A stretch of DNA of 9,843 nt, taken from positions 1 through 9,843 of the forward strand of contig JAGHDE010000131.1 in the NCBI GenBank assembly GCA_021160085.1. Direction: 5' to 3'. Positions within the stretch are counted from its first letter, which is position 1. Every line of letters starts with the position of its first letter. This document shows positions 6,865 through 9,843 of this stretch, piece by piece. This DNA is from Pseudomonadota bacterium. Its GTDB lineage: Bacteria; Desulfobacterota; WTBG01; JAGOGO01. A program made the position numbers and the translations under genes. The notes beneath the pieces were generated by a model, which searched no databases, had not been told where the DNA came from, and worked only from the letters and a program-made list of their open reading frames with translations.

Positions 6865-7992
6865 ATGAACAAAATGAATAATAGAATACGAATGAAAAGC
6901 ATCTTTTTTCTCCGATTTCTTGCAGTGATGCTGATAGTTATTCATCATTTACCCGCTCTGCTTCCCCGGAATCCGGGAGATTTACCGCTTTTTCCGGTAA
7001 CCTTTTTTTTTGTTTTGTCTGGTTTTCTAATTACTTTAAACTACCGGCGCTTTACAAACCTTAAAGATTCCATCTATTTTTTCCGGAATAGAATAGTAAG
7101 CATATATCCACTCCATATCCTGATGTTCTTTGTTTGTCTATCTCTTCTTTATCTGCGAAATCTCCCCATAAACATTCCCGCGGCCACCGCTAATATTTTT
7201 CTGCTCCAATCTTATTTCAGCTCAAGAACCTTTTACTTTTCTTTTAACAGTGTCAGCTGGTTTCTCTCCAGCCTATTTTTATGCTATATCGTCTTTGCTT
7301 TTATAATGTATAAACCACGCAGCAATTTCTGTATTGCTTTCTGCCTGTCTATCTTATCTCTTATCTGCTCCATTATATATATCGAAAATCAGGAACATCC
7401 AACATTTTCACTTATACAATGGCTTCTTTATGTATTCCCCCCTAACAGATTATTGAATTTTTTATTTGGCATGGGTGCGGCAGTTTTGTTTGCAAGGCTG
7501 TATAACCGGCTGAAAAGCGGCATTAGCCTGATGTTTGCAACGTTATTAGAGGCAATTTCTTTGCTTGTTGTTTATGATTCTATTTTTGCCAAAACCATAT
7601 TAAATTTTTTCGTTGATTCATTTCTTCTAATGGCGCCTTTTTTCAGAGAAACTGCTTTTCATTTTATTAATAATTATTTTACAGGAGCCTTTTCTGCGGT
7701 CTTATTGATATTTATCTTTGGACTTGAAAAGGGCTTGATATCTAAAATTTTCTCAATGCGTTTATTCATTTTTTTAGGTGAGATCAGCTTTTCTCTCTTT
7801 ATTTCCCATCAGCTCTTTTTCAGGTTTTTGAGAAGCTGGAGAAAATTTTTTATAGATAATTACGGCGAGTTATTTGTAGCTCTTTCAGTATGTATATTAG
7901 TAATACCGATATCTATTTTTATACATAGATTTGTAGAAATTCCCCTTCGGAGAAAACTTGGAAAGGCTGGCTTGAAAAGCGCTCCTGTTTGA
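6865..7992 (+). CDS. Acyltransferase-3 family membrane O-acyltransferase
   Basis: This is an integral inner-membrane enzyme of the OafA/NodX/WecH-like acyltransferase-3 family, which transfers acyl (usually acetyl) groups to sugars of surface glycans. The 375 residues are strongly hydrophobic with about ten membrane segments. Family motifs are FLRFLAVMLIVIHHL (15-29) with the conserved R17 and catalytic-type H27/H28, VTFFFVLSGFLIT (45-57), FFRNRIVSIYPLH (72-84), SVSWFLSSL (129-137), FLGEISFSLFISHQL (303-317) and the closing RFVEIPLRRKL (355-365). There is no C-terminal SGNH extension. The gene is clearly more AT-rich than the permease and ATPase and has no Shine-Dalgarno sequence, which suggests separate acquisition. 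It diverges from the export operon, so O-acylation of the same polymer is a reasonable but unproven inference. Alternative starts are M4 and M10. Confidence 0.88.
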   Translation: MNKMNNRIRMKSIFFLRFLAVMLIVIHHLPALLPRNPGDLPLFPVTFFFVLSGFLITLNYRRFTNLKDSIYFFRNRIVSIYPLHILMFFVCLSLLYLRNLPINIPAATANIFLLQSYFSSRTFYFSFNSVSWFLSSLFLCYIVFAFIMYKPRSNFCIAFCLSILSLICSIIYIENQEHPTFSLIQWLLYVFPPNRLLNFLFGMGAAVLFARLYNRLKSGISLMFATLLEAISLLVVYDSIFAKTILNFFVDSFLLMAPFFRETAFHFINNYFTGAFSAVLLIFIFGLEKGLISKIFSMRLFIFLGEISFSLFISHQLFFRFLRSWRKFFIDNYGELFVALSVCILVIPISIFIHRFVEIPLRRKLGKAGLKSAPV

Positions 7993-8077
7993 GCCTGCCC
8001 CGGATCGGGAAGATAGATGAATGCGGCTGTTTTTTTGAAAATTAAGGAGCTTCATTCCGATCTGTCATCAGGGGCTG

Positions 8078-8138
8078 TTGGCTAAAATTGACCAGTTTCT
8101 TTTTCCGGGAGAGGGAAAAATGGCTGAATTTGGCCAGC
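8078..8138 (+). terminator. Imperfect palindrome, possible terminator of the acyltransferase gene
   Basis: TTTTTCC (from about 8100) pairs with GGAAAAA (8114-8120) around a 7-base loop. Further out, TTGGCTAAAAT on the left and ATTTGGCCAG on the right pair imperfectly, giving a long stem with internal loops. The same arms also read as an approximate direct repeat (GGCTAAAATTGACCAG, GGCTGAATTTGGCCAG). No T-run follows the full stem, so termination is only a guess. It could equally be a small palindromic repeat element. Confidence 0.3.
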
Positions 8139-8196
8139 GCTGCGGCTCCTTTTAGATCCGAATACCTAAAGCCCTGGCCCAGACCTAACTTACGTA

Positions 8197-8234
8197 CTAA
8201 ATCCTAAGCACTAAATCCGAAATCCTAAACAAAT
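8197..8234 (-). repeat. Inverted copy of the AT-rich repeat tail
   Basis: CTAAATCCTAA at 8197-8207 is the reverse complement of TTAGGATTTAG at 8406-8416. The surrounding words (TTTAGGATTTCGGATTTAG on the minus strand) match the tail of composite repeat copy 2 in general pattern. The two tails face each other about 170-200 bases apart. Confidence 0.5.
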
Positions 8235-8277
8235 TCAAAATTCAAATTTCTCAATGTTCAAAACCCGTAACCGGCAA

Positions 8278-8314
8278 CTTATAACTTTAAGCATTTTAGG
8301 AGCTTATAACTTTA
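8278..8314 (+). repeat. Paired CTTATAACTTTA direct repeats
   Basis: The identical 12-mer CTTATAACTTTA lies at 8278-8289 and 8303-8314, with a 25-base period. It sits about 120-155 bases upstream of the sigma-54 -24 element, the normal distance for activator sites of NtrC-family regulators. This makes it a candidate activator-binding pair, although it could be just another repeat. Confidence 0.35.
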
Positions 8315-8337
8315 GACACTTCAAACCTAACCCCTGA

Positions 8338-8423
8338 CACCTGAACCCCATACCCGATTTCGGTCATTTGATATTTTGATTTAGATATTGTTTAGAGTTT
8401 AGATATTAGGATTTAGGATTTTT
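8338..8423 (+). repeat. Composite intergenic repeat, copy 2
   Basis: It carries the CCTGAACCCC lead, the core CCCGATTTCGGTCATTTGAT (8353-8372), then the full tail TTTAGATATTGTTTAGAG and TTAGGATTTAGG. It is nearly identical to copy 3 and to copy 1 outside the latter's insertion. It ends nine bases before the sigma-54 -24 element. Confidence 0.75.
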
Positions 8424-8432
8424 AGTCCCCTG

Positions 8433-8447
8433 TGGCACAAATATTGC
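8433..8447 (+). promoter_or_regulatory. Sigma-54 (RpoN) promoter
   Basis: TGGCACAAATATTGC matches the -24/-12 consensus TGGCAC-N5-TTGC. The invariant GG (8434-8435) and GC (8446-8447) are exactly ten bases apart, and CTTT-like sequence follows. Transcription should start near 8459, about 45 bases before the ATG at 8504. Such promoters need an NtrC-type enhancer-binding activator, not visible in this window. Confidence 0.85.
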
Positions 8448-8489
8448 TTCCTTTAATCTACAAAAGTTGATTTAACAAAGAAGGACAAC

Positions 8490-8495
8490 AAGGGG
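8490..8495 (+). promoter_or_regulatory. Ribosome binding site of the secreted protein gene
   Basis: AAGGGG lies eight bases before the ATG at 8504. A second purine-rich word AAGGA (8481-8485 region) is further upstream. This fixes the start that yields an intact signal peptide. Confidence 0.6.
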
Positions 8496-8503
8496 AAATA
8501 GAG

Positions 8504-9091
8504 ATGGGAAAAAAAGTTCTGGTTGGGTTGATGGTGTTTTTTGGCGGTTTTTTTCTGACTTCGGGAGCCTTTGCCGGGTTCTTTCAGTTTATTGAGCCCG
8601 GGTTTACTGAAAATGTTTTGAAGGAGAGGGTTGAAAACGATCTTTTTCTAAACATTAACACGGTTGCGGTTGACAACATGGGAAATCTCTACTTTTTGAC
8701 GGATGACTGCGCGAGCGTGTTAGGCGAATATGAATCCCTTACCCTGGCGGAGTTAGGGGAGATTACGTATACCGCAAACCTTATAAAGCTCACCCCGCGG
8801 GGTGAGGAGAGCATTTTTGCGGAGGGAAAGATACCCCTCAAGAGTTCAATCGGCGGCCTCTTATTTGGCCTGGGCAGGCAGAGCCTGTTGATTTTTTTAA
8901 CCTCTTTTGAGATTGATGAAGAGGCCTGCCCGTTTCTCTCTCCGGAGAGTTTGACTATTGAGCTCAACCCGGAAGATTTTTTTGGAGAAGGTGATGGGAC
9001 AACCGCCTGGAACTGGTCGGGACTGGAAGGCTGTTTTTTCGAGAAGGTCTCCATCATTGAAATTACCGGGTTCAGTATATTTCCTTTTTAG
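8504..9091 (+). CDS. Secreted protein of unknown function, sigma-54 controlled
   Basis: I do not recognise a family for the whole protein. The 195 residues start with a clear Sec signal peptide (KK at 3-4, hydrophobic 5-19, A-F-A cleavage site after residue 24), so the product is periplasmic or extracellular. Residues 51-66 (INTVAVDNMGNLYFLT) resemble one blade of an NHL/SMP-30-like beta propeller, and TANLIKLTPRGEESIFAEG (90-108) looks like the next strands. The protein is too short for a complete propeller and could be a remnant. Three cysteines (C69, C142, C177) remain in the mature part. It ends FSIFPF without a PEP-CTERM or other sorting signal. It is driven by the sigma-54 promoter at 8433-8447, with no other gene between, and may be co-transcribed with the coiled-coil gene 139 bases downstream. 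That it is a real gene is likely; the role is unknown. Confidence 0.75.
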   Translation: MGKKVLVGLMVFFGGFFLTSGAFAGFFQFIEPGFTENVLKERVENDLFLNINTVAVDNMGNLYFLTDDCASVLGEYESLTLAELGEITYTANLIKLTPRGEESIFAEGKIPLKSSIGGLLFGLGRQSLLIFLTSFEIDEEACPFLSPESLTIELNPEDFFGEGDGTTAWNWSGLEGCFFEKVSIIEITGFSIFPF

Positions 9092-9107
9092 TCGAAACTT
9101 GAAATTG

Positions 9108-9207
9108 GAAATTTGAAACTGGCCCCTGAACCCTGGTCCCGATTTTGGTCATTTGATATTTTGATTTAGATATTATTTAGAGTTTAGATATTAGGATTTA
9201 GGATTTT
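9108..9207 (+). repeat. Composite intergenic repeat, copy 3, with shared 15-mer lead
   Basis: The stretch starts with GAAATTTGAAACTGG (9108-9122), which recurs exactly in reverse complement at 258-272 across the glycosyltransferase stop codon. The CCCCTGAACCC lead, the core CCCGATTTTGGTCATTTGAT (9138-9157) and the full AT-rich tail ending GGATTTT at 9207 follow. It fills nearly the whole gap between the secreted-protein gene and the coiled-coil gene and ends eight bases before a GTG codon at 9216. Confidence 0.75.
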
Positions 9208-9230
9208 AATAAGAAGTGCCTAAAATTAAA

Positions 9231-9698
9231 ATGAAGAAGACAGGTTTGATAATTCTAAGTGTGGTTTTTATGGTAGCCGGTCTGGTCTCTTCCGTGCCTG
9301 CGGGGGAGGAAGGATCAAGATCAAGCCTGGATAATAAAACAATTATTGAAAAACTGGCCCGTCTAAAAGAGGGGCAGAATGGATTAAATAAAAGGATAGA
9401 CGACCTGGGAAAACGGCTGGATGGCCGGATAGATGACCTGGGAAAGAGGATAGATGACCAGGGAAAACGGCTGGATGGCCGGATAGATGACCTGGGAAAG
9501 AGGATAGATGACCTGAGGGGTTTGATGTATGTGCTTTTAGCCGGAATGTTTGTTTTAGTAGGGTTTGTGATCTGGGACCGAAGGACAGCCCTTTCCCCGG
9601 CAATAAGAAGATCCGACACCCTGGAGAGGGCGCTCAAGGAGTTTGCCCGAAAAGAGCCTAAAATGGCTGAGGTATTAAAATCTTTAGGCATTCTTTGA
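9231..9698 (+). CDS. Signal-peptide, coiled-coil, single-TM protein with internal repeats
   Basis: The function is not known. From ATG 9231 the 155 residues begin MKKTGLIILSVVFMVAG, a signal peptide with a likely cut after VPA. A charged coiled coil follows, built of KRIDDLG/KRLDGR units with a period of 18 residues (7+11). Then come a membrane segment LMYVLLAGMFVLVGFVIW and a basic-start tail DRRTALSPAIRRS with a helix of about 25 residues. The expected topology is a periplasmic coiled coil anchored in the inner membrane with a short cytoplasmic tail, matching the positive-inside rule. Short proteins of this plan (RIDDL repeats, TM, IWDRR) recur in environmental genomes as far as I recall. 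The DNA repeat unit is 54 bases, 53 of 54 identical. A GTG start at 9216 would add five residues; neither start has a good ribosome site. The stop TGA merges into the next repeat. Confidence 0.75.
   Translation: MKKTGLIILSVVFMVAGLVSSVPAGEEGSRSSLDNKTIIEKLARLKEGQNGLNKRIDDLGKRLDGRIDDLGKRIDDQGKRLDGRIDDLGKRIDDLRGLMYVLLAGMFVLVGFVIWDRRTALSPAIRRSDTLERALKEFARKEPKMAEVLKSLGIL
9407..9514 (+). repeat. 54-bp near-perfect tandem duplication inside the coiled-coil gene
   Basis: Units 9407-9460 and 9461-9514 differ only at the last base (A versus T). Each encodes 18 residues, so the frame is kept. Such identity at the DNA level points to recent slippage or recombination and to length variation between strains. 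Confidence 0.9.
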
Positions 9699-9779
9699 TC
9701 AGGGATCAGGAGTCAGGGATCAGGGGTCAGGGGTCAGGAGTCAAAGGGCAGAGGTCAGTGGTCAGGTCTCAGGTCTCAG
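9696..9779 (-). repeat. GTCAGG/ATCAGG short tandem repeat array
   Basis: About ten degenerate 7-base units of the form GGATCAG, GGGTCAG or GAGTCAG, with GGTCTCA at the end, fill the gap between two convergent genes. In reverse complement they read CTGAYCCC, the same word as the lead of the composite repeat, so this array belongs to the same family. It overlaps the TGA of the coiled-coil gene and touches the stop of the next gene. Confidence 0.75.
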
Positions 9780-9843
9780 CCAGTCGGCTTTATCTCGACC
9801 TTGGGATAGTCCATGACATGGCCCGTGTCAGACTGAATGGCAA
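9776..9843 (-). CDS. 3' end of an unidentified gene, cut by the window edge
   Basis: On the minus strand an open frame enters at 9841 and gives 21 residues, AIQSDTGHVMDYPKVEIKPTG, then TGA at 9776-9778. The composition is protein-like and the other two minus-strand frames are stopped or poorer, so this is probably a real C-terminus. It is too short to assign a family. It converges on the coiled-coil gene across the repeat array. Confidence 0.45.
   Translation of the reverse strand, partial: AIQSDTGHVMDYPKVEIKPTG

Larger units (their letters stand above)
7993..8503. other. Repeat-rich intergenic block (511 bp) without genes
   Basis: No coding potential was seen. From left to right it holds a T7 run near 8030 without a good stem, an imperfect palindrome (about 8078-8138), one GGTCTGGGCCAGGG-family word in reverse (8172-8185), an inverted TTAGGATTTAG-type tail (8197-8234), paired CTTATAACTTTA words (8278-8314), composite repeat copy 2 (8338-8423), a sigma-54 promoter and the leader of the next gene. 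Confidence 0.6.

Noticed and set aside
9064..9091. PEP-CTERM sorting signal at the end of the sigma-54-driven secreted protein
   Set aside because: The end FSIFPF has no PEP motif, TM helix or basic tail, and no frame continues past the stop into such a signal.
9206..9691. Long open frame on the opposite strand of the coiled-coil gene (FPRSSIRPSSR-type repeats)
   Set aside because: It is a mirror of the 54-bp repeat in the antisense frame; the plus frame has the signal peptide, heptads and TM segment.
9696..9779. CRISPR array
   Set aside because: The units are about seven bases, degenerate and contiguous, with no spacers; it is a simple tandem repeat.

Overview
The window looks like an accessory chromosomal segment of an uncultivated Gram-negative bacterium. 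The ABC export pair implies an outer-membrane polysaccharide. A textbook sigma-54 promoter and heavily repeated intergenic DNA (short CTGAYCCC runs, TTAGGATTTAG tails, GACAGGAT-type palindromes) would fit Desulfobacterota, Nitrospirota or similar lineages. That placement is inference; no taxonomic marker gene is present and no RNA gene was seen.

Layout. Positions 1-263 are non-coding repeat DNA, including a 113-bp insertion-like element flanked by a perfect 9-bp direct repeat. From 264 to 6710, five genes on the minus strand form a polysaccharide export and modification operon. In transcription order they are a Wzm-type ABC-2 permease (5850-6710), a Wzt-type ATPase with a C-terminal extension (4509-5789), a left-handed beta-helix O-acetyltransferase (3789-4376), a 719-residue protein with two SAM-methyltransferase domains and a C-terminal coiled coil (1610-3769), and a GT4-type glycosyltransferase (264-1613) whose GTG start overlaps the methyltransferase stop codon. 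Divergent from the permease, after a 154-bp gap, is an AT-rich membrane acyltransferase-3 gene (6865-7992).

Positions 7993-8503 are a 511-bp intergenic block packed with repeats and ending in a consensus sigma-54 promoter. That promoter drives a small secreted protein of unknown function (8504-9091). It is followed, across another copy of the same repeat, by a signal-peptide/coiled-coil/one-TM protein carrying a near-perfect 54-bp internal duplication (9231-9698). The window ends with a GTCAGG-type repeat array and the last 21 codons of a minus-strand gene.

How the genes may work together: the permease and ATPase would export an undecaprenyl-linked glycan across the inner membrane. The methyltransferase and acetyltransferase could decorate or cap that glycan, the glycosyltransferase adds a sugar, and the acyltransferase-3 may O-acylate it. 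The most interesting hypothesis is that the double methyltransferase with its coiled coil, next to a Wzt with a C-terminal domain, is a chain-termination/export-recognition pair analogous to WbdD-Wzt of E. coli O8/O9a but with a different architecture.
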